NCBI RefSeq assembly: GCF_900078755.1
Contig: NZ_FKIH01000013.1
Strand: one strand, 5' to 3'
From: Ichthyocystis sparus
GTDB lineage: Bacteria > Pseudomonadota > Gammaproteobacteria > Burkholderiales > 2013Ark19i
Length of the DNA: 64,000 bases
Part shown: in pieces, positions 35,724 to 44,735 of the stretch
Layout: each line of letters begins with the position of its first letter
How positions within the stretch are numbered: position 1 is the first letter of the stretch
Made by a program: the position numbers and the translations under genes
The notes under the pieces: model-generated
The model's database searches: none
What the model saw: only the letters and a program-made list of their open reading frames with translations
Told to the model about the DNA's origin: nothing

Positions 35724-37520
35724 ATGAGAAATTTGGGCAGTGGTAGGTCGTGGCAGAATCCCGAAACTGGATCCTCATCATCTGATGATGATGTTGGTGA
35801 TGCAATAGATTCTGCAGCGGCTGAGGCGTCTGGGGCTGCTGCATCTTCTCCTGCGACAGGATTGCAGGAGGAAGTTGAGCGTATGGCTGGTACAGTAATG
35901 GCCATAGGATCAATTGGATTAGTAAGGGGAATGTTTTGGGACTCACCGTGGAGCATTATAGAAGCTATGTTGAGGCGTGTAGAATCAATGCTTGCTGAAA
36001 GAGGTGCTCTGGTACATAGAAATGGCTTGATTTGGGGTCAGGTACGTCAATTGCAAGTTTCAATGCCGCAGACAACTGCGGGTAATTTTTCTTCCATATT
36101 AGGAAGACAACTTAGGATGTGTGCACTCATGGATGAGGCATCTTCGAATACAGATCGCGCTTCTGGTTTAGTGCACGACGCCAGACTCTTGTTGTCTAGT
36201 ATAGCTCCCGATGCAAGTAGCAGAGGTGCTAGAGGTGCAGCATATGGACATTTAGTTGTTTCTGTAGAGGAAAGACTTGCATCACTGGAGGGAACTGCAG
36301 CAACGGCGGCTGCGGCAACTGCGTCCACATCATCTGCGGCAGCAGCAACTGCGTCCACATCATCGGGAGCGCCTGCAGCAGAGGGGGGATTGACGGGATT
36401 GATGATGTTAGCAGTAGCATCTACATCGGCTGCTGGATGGGGAGCCCCACGGCCAACACAACATGGAGAAGATTCTGCAGATGTGGGGGGTGGAGGTGAT
36501 AGTACATCTTCTTCTACCATCTCAGCTGTTGACAGTGCACACGGCAGAGATAGTAGGCAATCTCAACGACACTCAACGACGCCACCATTATCATCTGCTG
36601 CTAGTGAGGAAGGTGCTAGCGCTTCTGAAGGCGGTGCTGGTACACCTTCCCCTCTTGGAGACTATGGTCATGATTGGCGACAACCTCCAACATCAACTAC
36701 TGGAACTTCATCTCGTGAAGGTGATTTATCTTCTACCGTTGTTAGCACCAGCAGCAGTGGTACCAGCAGTGGTAGTAGTTATGAATTGCAATCATCAGAA
36801 GAAGTAATGGAAGAAGTAATGGAAGAAGTAATGGAAGAAGTAATGGAAGAAGTAATGGAAGAGGTAATGGAAGAAGAAGTTCGTGGTTTTGAAAGTGGTA
36901 GTAGTGCATCTTCTCCTGCGGGCAGCAGCCGCAGTGGTCGTCATAGCGATGATGAATGGCAATCACCATCAGGAAGCGGAGCAGGAGGAGAGGAAGAGGA
37001 AGATTTTGAAAGTGGAGGTAGTGTAGTACATTCTCCTACTGATAGTAGCCATTATTCTAGTGGTGATGAATGGCGGCCACCATTAGCCGGAGCTGAAAGG
37101 GAAGAGGAAGAGGAAGATTTTGAAACTGGAAGTGATAGTAGTAGTGTACATTCTCCTGCTGATAGTGGCCCCCGCAGCAATGATAGTAGCGTGCATGGTA
37201 GTGATGATGAATGGCGACCATCAGACGGTGAAGCAGCCAGAGGAAGGGGAGGAGCTGCCGCTGCTAGAACGGGAGTAGGAGCTGCCACTAGAGGAGCTGC
37301 TGCTGCTGCTAGAGCTAGAAGAAGAGCAACTGCTGCTGCTAGAGGAGCTGCTGCTGCTGCTAGAGCTAGAAGAAGAGCTGCTGCTGCCGGAGAAGCTGAT
37401 GCCGGAGAAGCTGATGCCGGAGAAGAAAGGGGAGGTGCTCTTGTAAGAAGAAGTTCTTCTAGAGAACATGCCTCTACTACTTCGAAAGTCCCAGGATTTT
37501 ACAAACACATGACTAGGTAG
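35724..37520 (+). CDS. Family B protein 3: GMF core with acidic/Ser and Arg-Ala repeats
   Basis: 598 residues. N-terminus Ser/Asp/Ala-rich; GMF at 69-71, AMLRRVESMLAERG and LLLSSIAPD at about 155-163 align with the family core, and HLVVSVEERLASLEG with its second helix. The rest is low complexity: Ala/Thr/Ser stretch 191-240, Ser/Gly region, six V-M-E-E units, three imperfect copies of a block containing E-E-D-F-E/S-x-G, HSP/SPA-x-S and D-E-W, then two copies of RGAAAAARARRR, G-E-A-D-A units, and a C-terminal VPGFYKHMTR that resembles LQGFYSGKYK ending family B protein 4. The DNA is much richer in G+C than its neighbours. GGGAG ribosome binding site 8 bases upstream. Function unknown. Confidence 0.78.
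   Translation: MRNLGSGRSWQNPETGSSSSDDDVGDAIDSAAAEASGAAASSPATGLQEEVERMAGTVMAIGSIGLVRGMFWDSPWSIIEAMLRRVESMLAERGALVHRNGLIWGQVRQLQVSMPQTTAGNFSSILGRQLRMCALMDEASSNTDRASGLVHDARLLLSSIAPDASSRGARGAAYGHLVVSVEERLASLEGTAATAAAATASTSSAAAATASTSSGAPAAEGGLTGLMMLAVASTSAAGWGAPRPTQHGEDSADVGGGGDSTSSSTISAVDSAHGRDSRQSQRHSTTPPLSSAASEEGASASEGGAGTPSPLGDYGHDWRQPPTSTTGTSSREGDLSSTVVSTSSSGTSSGSSYELQSSEEVMEEVMEEVMEEVMEEVMEEVMEEEVRGFESGSSASSPAGSSRSGRHSDDEWQSPSGSGAGGEEEEDFESGGSVVHSPTDSSHYSSGDEWRPPLAGAEREEEEEDFETGSDSSSVHSPADSGPRSNDSSVHGSDDEWRPSDGEAARGRGGAAAARTGVGAATRGAAAAARARRRATAAARGAAAAARARRRAAAAGEADAGEADAGEERGGALVRRSSSREHASTTSKVPGFYKHMTR
36800..36872 (+). repeat. 12-bp tandem repeat coding V-M-E-E
   Basis: About six near-perfect copies of GAAGTAATGGAA inside family B protein 3; one copy has GAGGTAATG. 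Being a multiple of three, copy-number change would alter length without shifting frame. Confidence 0.9.
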
Positions 37521-38149
37521 CGGTGCGCGACCACCAAGCAATGTATACGAATGTTGACTTCGTGTGTGATAGGGAGTTTGTGGGTGGGGTTTTGTGAGAT
37601 ATGCCCCCCCTTACTAACGCTCTCTCTCGTATGTGGTATTGTCCCTGTCACTATGTTCAGCCTGACAATGCTCATCATAAGTTTGTTTGGGTTGGCTTGG
37701 GGTCAACAAGGCCTGGTGTGTGGTGCCATAGTGTGTGTATTTCATGGATTAAAGAAATGCATGAGCGTAAAATCGCTGGAGTTATAATGATAGAATTAAA
37801 GCCTTGTTGGTGCTGTGTGCGTAAACACAGACACACTATGTCCACAATTAAGACTAGTGTTGTAGTAAGACACGATAAAAGTAATCGGTAGCTTTATCCT
37901 TTAACCTTTTGAATAAGAAAGCTCCCCTAGTGCCTTCGATCAGTCAAGTGGAGTATTTCAATTAGCAACTGTATTACTTGTAATGCTTGCATAAACAACT
38001 TTTTAGATGACGGTGCTCATGTAAATCGTCTTTTCCCTAAGCAATACACTATAGAAAACTCGTCGACGTACTCTACCGTAATGGCCTTGCATCGATCAAT
38101 GACTGATTGGTGAAAAAGAAATGCTCAATTAAAAAAACACACCCTAATT
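37521..38149. other. Non-coding region after family B protein 3
   Basis: Begins comparatively G-rich (GTGGGTGGGG near 37580), then returns to AT-rich. Short overlapping frames exist (for example 37601-37891) but lack a ribosome binding site, codon bias or recognisable motif. I see no gene. Confidence 0.4.
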
Positions 38150-38420
38150 AGATAATCCTCTTTTATTAGAGTACGATCTGCCTGTATTGACTTGACCTGC
38201 CAACATAGCAAATCTATGCTTATTTCATTCTTTTCTTATATAAAATGGTCGAAATGAAAGGAAGATATGATATACATTAACAAAGAATACAGCACTTACT
38301 CATTAGTAATACAAGATATTTGTTGTTGTTATTACTTATATAACAACTTCTTAGATTGATATAATTTTTGGCATAGAAATAACACTCCAAAAATTGCTAA
38401 AGGACATTCTGCTATATGAA
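38150..38420. pseudogene. Relic of the smpB-ratA junction
   Basis: Diverged copy of about 43805-44070: TCTGCCTGTATTGACTTGACCTGCCAA against CCTGCTCGTATTGACTTGACCTCCCAA, then TTTTCTTATATAAAATGGTCG against TTTTCTTCTATAAAATAGTCG. GATATGATATACATTAACAAAGAA against GATATGGTACACATTCACAAAGAA is the start of ratA, followed by GGTATTTATTG / AGATATTTGTTG. Same orientation as the intact locus; neither gene has an open frame here. Confidence 0.8.
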
Positions 38421-39014
38421 TATAATAACAGCCCACCTATATCTACACCAAACGGAAGTTTATTTTTATACGAGCCCAAAAGTTAGATAAGAAAAACACC
38501 ATCATCTCTAAAATAACCAAACACGTTCATACTGGTAACCTGCGATAGTAGATATCAAAGATATAGCGCCATAGATGTCGTACTGCAAACACAAAAACAC
38601 TCACTCCACCACGGGTCAAATATTAGACTAGAAAAACTAGTTACCCTCTATAACAGTTTCCCAGTTACAAGTTTAACTGAGCCACCACTTCCACTCAAGC
38701 GTTGCTGAAAGTGTGAAAAAATGGTAGCAGAATATTTAGTATTGTTGCTTATGGTCATGTTACAACAATTAGTGCTGTAACAATAATCTCATGCTTATCT
38801 TAGGATATTCTCTCACAGATTGATTTCATATATATACCGTCAGTTTCGCAAATGCTAAATTTGTCACTTATAAGTTTCTTTATAATGTGCTATTGAGTAT
38901 AGCTACTGGAGTATGTGTAGATATATATTAAGTTATCATTCACCAGAATGTGCATATAGTACACATTAAATGTAGAGAGTACTAATTCACAAATACTGTG
39001 GACCTAGGGGACCA

Positions 39015-39165
39015 TATATAGATATGTTCGAACATATCACCAATGTCTATGAAAAAGTTAAAGTGCAGGCGTACTACACCAATTATGTGACCATTGCGCT
39101 GCCATTCAATTCATTCAAAAAGTACAGAAAAAAAACAATAAAACCTTCTATAGAATAAATGGCAA
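39015..39165 (+). pseudogene. Relic of the ratA end and rnfH start
   Basis: GTTCGAACATATCACCAA then TGTCTATGAAAAAGTTAAAGTG match GTTCAAACATATCACCAA and TGTCTATAGAGAAAGTTAAGGTG of the ratA 3' end and rnfH 5' end (44360-44440). GAAAAAAAACAATAAAACCTTC matches AGAAGAAACAATAAAGCTCTC further into rnfH. The rest of rnfH is not recognisable. Confidence 0.75.
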
Positions 39166-39793
39166 CAAACACTTTAGTCACACCATTGTACATGGCAGCA
39201 AAATTCATAACTACCATCACAAATATCCGCATATATGAGGAGCAAACAAAAATACTAATTAAACTTCTCTACAGCAAGTAATAAAATATCTATAATACAA
39301 CACCATATAGCGTATATGATATATGTCATATACAGATACGAAAAACGCTCCATCTCTATTACTATAACCATAAACTACTCAGAAAAATAGCAATTTATCA
39401 CTAACTATTTTAGCATTGTATTATTTTAATAATTATATAGCTCATTATAAATTACAGTAACTTATATTGTTAATAAAAATCAACAGTTATGCCATTAACA
39501 CATAACATTCATGGAGCTATACTTTACTTACATCAATATGTATCGTATCAAGTGCAATTTATAATAATTAAAAATAAAATAGGATGATAATATTAACTAT
39601 AACTCTAGATATTTTCATTTAGTTTCTTCTAAATATACACATACGGAGTTCCTAATTTTATAATATTATGCTATATATATAGCTACATCTATAACTAGAT
39701 ACATGGTTAAAAAATCATGGCAAAGAAATAATATAACGCTAAGTACACAGCAATAAAATAACAAAAATTTTGATATGAATTATAGGTATTGGA
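39166..39793 (+). repeat. Family B gene leader, copy 3
   Basis: AT-rich non-coding stretch ending at the family B protein 4 start. The part near 39485-39555 (CCATTAACACATAACATTCAT ... TTTACTTACATCAATATG) resembles 32280-32335 in the leader of family B protein 2. Only a weak AGGTATTGG-like site precedes the ATG, and the same ATAGGTATTG occurs before the gene at 41845. Confidence 0.5.
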
Positions 39794-40774
39794 ATGAGTA
39801 ATATAGAAAGTAGTTCTTACGGTTACAGCAGTGACACTTATACTTGTGAAATAGAATCTCCCCCAGATGGGGTCAACTTAGCTATGGAAGTATGTCACGT
39901 AGAAGGAATTGATCCTGATGTGGAAGCTTTACATATAGTTAGCACGGTAACTAATATGGAAGATGATTGTAACACTACAGGCATGTTCCAACATTGCTCA
40001 TGGGCAGTGTTGGATCATGTAATGCTCTTAGCAAAAGCTATGGTTATGCTCCGAGGTTATCATTTTAAAGAATATACCAAGATGCGTGAGCAAGTATTAT
40101 CTTTGATGAATTCAATTTCATTAATTTCTGTAGGAAACCAAGTACCTGATATTCCATTAGCTTTTAGGAATCAACATATCCGAAATGTTTCAATGGCTTA
40201 CTCCGTATCTGCACTCCTTTTAGAGAACATGTCATCGGAGGTTGATAACGTCTTGAGTATAGAATCTGCACTCAGGAGGTTGTTGAAGAGTATACTGCCC
40301 AATGAAAATGCTGATAATACATCTACTGCAGGGAATGTCTGTTTGTTTTTAGAAGAGTTCAGAAGTTCTATAAGGAAAGTGTTATCATCTTTAAACACAT
40401 TTATGCCTGTAGTATGTAGTGCTGAGACTCAAACATGTAATGCATCATACAGCAATAGTCCAGCACATAATTCGTCAGATGTTGGAACTCAAACAAACAG
40501 CACCTCAGATGTTGAAACCCAAACATATAATTCTTCGGATATCGTAACTCAAACGCATAGATACTCAAGCATTGGAACTCAAACAGATACTAACTTAACT
40601 TATTCTTCCGCTTCCGCTTCCGCTTCCAGAGCTTGTAATGTTGCCAAAACTGCTACTAATGATAAAAGTAATAATTATTCTGAGGAAAAACTATCTTCTG
40701 ATAAAAGAATGAGTTACAGAATGGCTAGCGTACTTTCCAGATTACAGGGATTTTACAGTGGTAAATATAAATAA
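39794..40774 (+). CDS. Family B protein 4: GMF core with tandem TQT motifs
   Basis: 326 residues. Variable N-terminus, then core with GMF at 63-65, AVLDHVMLLAKAMVMLRG and IESALRRLLKSILPNE at about 156-171, and a second helix around RSSIRKVLSSL. The C-terminal third is different from all other members: a decapeptide repeat with Thr-Gln-Thr at 212, 232, 242, 252 and 262, each preceded by V/I/A and G/E/V (VGTQT, VETQT, IVTQT, IGTQT, AETQT), then SASASASRA and a basic end LQGFYSGKYK. The TQT pattern is that of eukaryotic dynein light chain LC8 ligands. Function in the host is inference. Confidence 0.78.
   Translation: MSNIESSSYGYSSDTYTCEIESPPDGVNLAMEVCHVEGIDPDVEALHIVSTVTNMEDDCNTTGMFQHCSWAVLDHVMLLAKAMVMLRGYHFKEYTKMREQVLSLMNSISLISVGNQVPDIPLAFRNQHIRNVSMAYSVSALLLENMSSEVDNVLSIESALRRLLKSILPNENADNTSTAGNVCLFLEEFRSSIRKVLSSLNTFMPVVCSAETQTCNASYSNSPAHNSSDVGTQTNSTSDVETQTYNSSDIVTQTHRYSSIGTQTDTNLTYSSASASASRACNVAKTATNDKSNNYSEEKLSSDKRMSYRMASVLSRLQGFYSGKYK
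40424..40588 (+). repeat. 30-bp repeats coding the TQT decapeptide array
   Basis: Four consecutive 30-bp units, with a fifth TQT one slot further upstream. The TQT codons differ at synonymous positions (ACT CAA ACA, ACC CAA ACA, ACT CAA ACG) while the residues between vary, which suggests selection on the tripeptide rather than recent copying. Confidence 0.85.
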
Positions 40775-41844
40775 TTTACCAGATATATATAAGCTTAAGT
40801 AAGATCATTTATCTTAACAGGTATTGCTCTAGCACCAATATATAGGCAAACAGCAGAGATATTTTAGTATTATTGTGTTCCATAGACATCGCATCATTAT
40901 TGCGAGTGTAATTTGGTTTTGTTAGTGCAAAATTTGTTTCCTATAAACCTCTATGATGCGTCAAAACAACAATTAATGGTCTATACTTATTTTTAAGGTA
41001 AAATTAAGTGAGTTACATGAACTATGAGGTCGTAAATGAAAAGTAGTTCATAAGCAATAGCATATGGCACTATTAGACGTACGGCTCTAATTCATACTGC
41101 GCTCAAGAAAAAATGTTGGTACATGAAATGTTGGTACATGATTTAACCATAGTATCGTTATAATACCTTTAAAGGTGGTAGTACTGCATAGCGTATGTAG
41201 AAGCACATATGTAAAACTGTGCATCTGTGTGTGTATAGAGAAAATTGAGGTGTAGTCCACTCTCGTCGTTATATAATATGTAGAAGAGTATAATCACTAA
41301 GACAATCATGTAAAAAATCAGTAAAGCTCCATGGAAAAGACGGCTAATATTTTAGTTGCACTATTACACATGTTGCGCAGTTAGTTAAGGAGAGAGCTGT
41401 TGCAACTAGTAGCGGTAGCGGTATGTAAAAATGGCTATGCTTTTTTCTGTATCTGCTAATACTACCGTAGGCCTCACATCAAAATGGAACTGGTTGTTAA
41501 TTGTTCTAACAATTAAATCGTCAACAAAAATCTGACTAGCAACACTGTTAATTGATACCTGCTCTTGAGACAATGTCCTGCTTGCGTCAGTATGTACTGA
41601 ATAGAATATAATTCACGCTAACTGGAAACGTAACATTGTTTTAGAGTGACTGTTGAGTGCTGTTTGACATTGTTAACTTTTTTGTTAGGTTATTGGTAAG
41701 CATACATTGGCAGCGTTTATTATTATATATACCTTGTGTCACCTAGATCGATGAAATCTAAGAAGTAACGAAAACAATATATCAACATGTATATAGAGAG
41801 AGTAGAAAAAAATAACTTTTGTATAAATTATAGGTATTGATGAT
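40775..41844. other. Non-coding region before family B protein 5
   Basis: No gene, RNA or terminator seen. About 41545-41640 resembles the leader at 35365-35470. A direct repeat of ATGTTGGTACATGA occurs near 41113-41140. Confidence 0.45.
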
Positions 41845-42537
41845 ATGGAAAATATGCGTTGTCGTCTGTTAGGTAAAAATTATAAATTTATTAGTGATAG
41901 CAACAGTTGTGAAACTGAATCTGATGAAGAGGAGAGTATCAGGAAAAATTCTTATCGTGGTCCTGGTCATGGTCCTGATCTTGATACTGACACTGATGAA
42001 GAGGCTTCATATATCATAAATAGAATAGCTAATATGGGATCAAAAAGTGACTCTTCTGGTATGTTTGAAGGTGTACGAGGTGGTGTATTGGAGCAAATAG
42101 TACTTCGGTCAATGGGCATACTTGCGTGTAGGGGCAATCATTTGGAAAATTGCCGTCAAGCCAAGGAAAAAATGTCATGTTTGCCACATTTAATCTCATC
42201 AATATATCATGGACCTAGCACACGTGAGGAAGAGGTATGTGCAATCTGGAAAGATGTATATAGATATCAATTGGAGTTCCATTACCATTCAAGTAAATGG
42301 CTTAAAAATTTTACTAGTGCTTCAAGGTTGGAAGAAATACTTAAACTATTGTGGATAAGCGTACTGCCACGTGGGTATATTCAACCTAAAGAATGTAGTA
42401 ATCTTAGTTTGTTGGAAGAGTTAAGATACCATGTGAGTAAAGCATTGTCGCATCTTAGTAGTGGCAATAGTTGCACCTCAGTATTGGGTCAAGAATGTGT
42501 AGGACAAGTTGCATTGCCATATACGGATACAAAATAA
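41845..42537 (+). CDS. Family B protein 5: short GMF protein, apparently truncated by a stop
   Basis: 230 residues. Acidic N-terminus (CETESDEEES, DLDTDTDEEAS), then the core: RIANMGSKSDSSGMF with GMF at 72-74, VLEQIVLRSMGILACRG, and EEILKLLWISVLPRG at about 165-179. The second helix is RYHVSKALSHLSSG. After the TAA at 42535 the same frame stays open for 51 codons to a TAA at 42691 and encodes ERKLPSGTKISSTGSC, comparable with EEKLSSDKRMSY near the end of family B protein 4. I infer a nonsense mutation. Preceded by the same ATAGGTATTG as protein 4. Confidence 0.72.
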   Translation: MENMRCRLLGKNYKFISDSNSCETESDEEESIRKNSYRGPGHGPDLDTDTDEEASYIINRIANMGSKSDSSGMFEGVRGGVLEQIVLRSMGILACRGNHLENCRQAKEKMSCLPHLISSIYHGPSTREEEVCAIWKDVYRYQLEFHYHSSKWLKNFTSASRLEEILKLLWISVLPRGYIQPKECSNLSLLEELRYHVSKALSHLSSGNSCTSVLGQECVGQVALPYTDTK

Positions 42538-42693
42538 CAGAGTTTTTCTATAGGTTGCTGTATCAAAGCTACTACTAATACCGGTAAGCTTGCTACCATG
42601 AAGGTAGTGCCGATGCTGGAAAGAAAGTTACCTTCTGGTACGAAAATAAGTTCTACTGGATCATGTTATATATGGGAATGTTCTGTAATATAA
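42538..42693 (+). pseudogene. In-frame tail of family B protein 5 beyond the stop
   Basis: 51 sense codons in frame with the preceding gene, ending in TAA. Compositionally like family B C-termini (KATTNTGK, ERKLPSGTK). Either a former C-terminus or a read-through extension. Confidence 0.45.
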
Positions 42694-43492
42694 GAAAAAG
42701 AAGTAACAGAACCATTGTAAGAACATGTCATGGTGCACTAAAATCTGTCATAGCCCTGATAAATGTTAATTATTGTAATTTAGCAATAAATTTGAGTGGG
42801 CCGTTTATCGAAAACTTTGACGCATATAAGGTGGGAAGTGTTTTAGGGTTGTGGTTACTCCCCAGCTTACCATGTGTGCTCAACATTATTTTGCATCTAT
42901 AACTATAGCGCACATAGTTTTTAGCGTGTGCTTATTTGGATGCGAGATGGAGGTGTGAAGCTTGTTATTCTAGAAATTATCATTAGTACAATATTTTAAC
43001 AATTATAGTAAAAATTTTACTTAATATAGTTTATATTCGTATTCTATGCTGTTGCTCTTCTTAAGAATGAACAAATCTTCTTATATTGGATACATAGAAA
43101 GCTTATTCTCCAAAAACTACCTATTTTCTAAAAACTGAAAAAATTAAATAACATTCACCAACCGCCATTTTGATTTTCCAATAGGTTGCCCCATTAGTAA
43201 CATGATTAGTAGCATAAACGGCAACTGCTTAGTCTTAAAAGACAGATATATTTGTTGTACAGATGAAAAAAAACTAAATCACTCTCGCTTAACCTTATCT
43301 AAATACTTACTACATACACAAAGAAAGCTTTTTGGGATACTTGTCCCATCACTAGGCATGCTGCAACTTATGAACAAAACCAAGTGCGCCTCAACTTATG
43401 CATGCATGTCTCTGCATATAAACCTAGCACTAATATCGAAACATGTTGCTATAGAACAACTATAAAGAAAAACTGACACCCATATAGCTTTT
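42694..43492. other. Non-coding region between family B array and smpB
   Basis: Small frames (for example 43202-43465) lack any supporting signal. No RNA gene or terminator is evident. This is the right border of the family B array. Confidence 0.4.
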
Positions 43493-43942
43493 TCAGTTAG
43501 GCCTCCTCATAAGGCGTGCCTTCTCCCTCTCCCAATCCTTCTTCTTTTCACTCTCTCTTTTATCATGTTGCTGCTTACCACGAGCAAGACCAACTTCTAT
43601 TTTAATATGCCCCCTTTTACTGTAATGAAAATTCAAGGGAACCATAGTGTATCCTCTACGCTCAGTCAAACCTATAAGCCTTCCTATTTCACGCTTGCTT
43701 AAAAGCAACTTTCGCACTCTGGTTGGATCAGTTTTTACGTGGGTAGATGCGGACAAAAGCGGGCTTATATGAGCACCAATAAGCCATACTTCCATATTCT
43801 TTACTATTACATAAGCTTCTTTTATTTGAGCACGACCTGCTCGTATTGACTTGACCTCCCAACCCAGCAAAACTATACCTGCTTCATGCTTTTCTTCTAT
43901 AAAATAGTCGTGAAGAGCCTTTTTATTATGGACAATAATCAT
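43493..43942 (-). CDS. smpB: SsrA-binding protein SmpB
   Basis: 149 residues. Binds tmRNA and brings it to stalled ribosomes. OB-fold motifs: HNKKALHDYFIEEKHEAGIVLLGWEVKSIRAG, then AYVIVKNMEVWLIGAHISPL, and a basic Lys/Arg-rich tail. Partner of the ssrA gene at 22 kb. Divergent from ratA, the usual arrangement in beta- and gammaproteobacteria. A decayed copy of its 5' part lies at 38.15-38.3 kb. Confidence 0.97.
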   Translation of the reverse strand: MIIVHNKKALHDYFIEEKHEAGIVLLGWEVKSIRAGRAQIKEAYVIVKNMEVWLIGAHISPLLSASTHVKTDPTRVRKLLLSKREIGRLIGLTERRGYTMVPLNFHYSKRGHIKIEVGLARGKQQHDKRESEKKKDWEREKARLMRRPN

Positions 43943-43981
43943 GACTACAATAATCTCCTAACGAAATGGAAAAATGCAGAT

Positions 43982-44431
43982 ATGGTACACATTCACAAAG
44001 AAGCCTTACTCACTCATTCAGCACACCAGGTATTTATTGTTATTACTGATATACCAAGCTACCCCCTATTCTTGGATTGGTGCGATAAAGCCAAGATAGA
44101 TGAAAAACCCAGCGAAAGCGTAGTTTACGCAACCCTAGGTATCAACTTCCATGGCATAAAACAGTCATTCCAAACACAAAATACCATGATCACAGACCAG
44201 TCAGTAGAACTTTCTTTGCTGCATGGGCCATTCAGTAAGTTACATGGAATGTGGCTCTTAAGCCCTATAGAAGGTCATTCATCAAAAGGGTGTATGGTAT
44301 CATTCGACATAGAGTACGAATTCTCCAATACTATGCTCGAAAAAATCATAGGTGCATCGTTCAAACATATCACCAATAGTATTGTAGACTCTTTTGTGAA
44401 GAGAATAAACGATGTCTATAGAGAAAGTTAA
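43982..44431 (+). CDS. ratA: RatA-like START/COQ10-domain protein
   Basis: 149 residues from the start chosen at MVHIHKEALLTHSAHQ, where homologues begin (the frame is open from 43886, overlapping smpB). Single START-like ligand-binding domain: HQVFIVITDIPSYPLFLDWCDKA and GPFSKLHGMWLLSP. The family includes E. coli RatA, reported to affect ribosome subunit joining, and Coq10-like ubiquinone-binding proteins. The next gene rnfH starts inside its 3' end. Confidence 0.93.
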   Translation: MVHIHKEALLTHSAHQVFIVITDIPSYPLFLDWCDKAKIDEKPSESVVYATLGINFHGIKQSFQTQNTMITDQSVELSLLHGPFSKLHGMWLLSPIEGHSSKGCMVSFDIEYEFSNTMLEKIIGASFKHITNSIVDSFVKRINDVYRES

Positions 44432-44735
44432 GGTGAAGGTCGCCTACGCACTCAGAGAAGAAGCTGTAATCATTGAACTGTCAGTGCCCATTAAAACAAG
44501 TATAGAAGAAACAATAAAGCTCTCCGGAATCCTGGATAGATTTCCTGAAATAGATCTCAGCAAACAAAAGGTGGGGGTATATGGAAAACTATCAAACCTT
44601 GCAGCCAGCGTACAGGATGGCGATAGAATAGAAATATATCGCCAACTTTTGGTAGACCCCAAGGATATACGCCGCCTAAGAGCAAAAAAAAACCTACTGC
44701 CCAGTAGATCCAAACCCACCAGCAGCACGACCTGA
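44412..44735 (+). CDS. rnfH: RnfH (RatB) family ubiquitin-like protein
   Basis: 107 residues of the RnfH/UPF0125 beta-grasp family: VKVAYALREEAVIIELSVP, GVYGKL, and VQDGDRIEIYRQLLVDPKDIRRLRA. Role uncertain. It overlaps ratA by 20 bp, so translation is probably coupled, and its 3' end overlaps the convergent dut by 42 bp. Confidence 0.95.
   Translation: MSIEKVKVKVAYALREEAVIIELSVPIKTSIEETIKLSGILDRFPEIDLSKQKVGVYGKLSNLAASVQDGDRIEIYRQLLVDPKDIRRLRAKKNLLPSRSKPTSSTT

Noticed and set aside
36742..36969. Minus-strand Leu-rich frame that looks like a membrane protein
   Set aside because: It is the complement of the V-M-E-E repeat; simple antisense reading.
37221..37541. Minus-strand Ser-rich frame opposite the end of family B protein 3
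   Set aside because: Product of reversed Ala/Arg codon repeats; the plus strand carries the family core.
37551..37891. Two overlapping small frames after family B protein 3
   Set aside because: No ribosome binding site, no motif and no paralogue; composition-driven.
43202..43465. Possible 87-residue gene upstream of smpB
   Set aside because: No ribosome binding site or recognisable domain, and it lies in a region with other decayed material.
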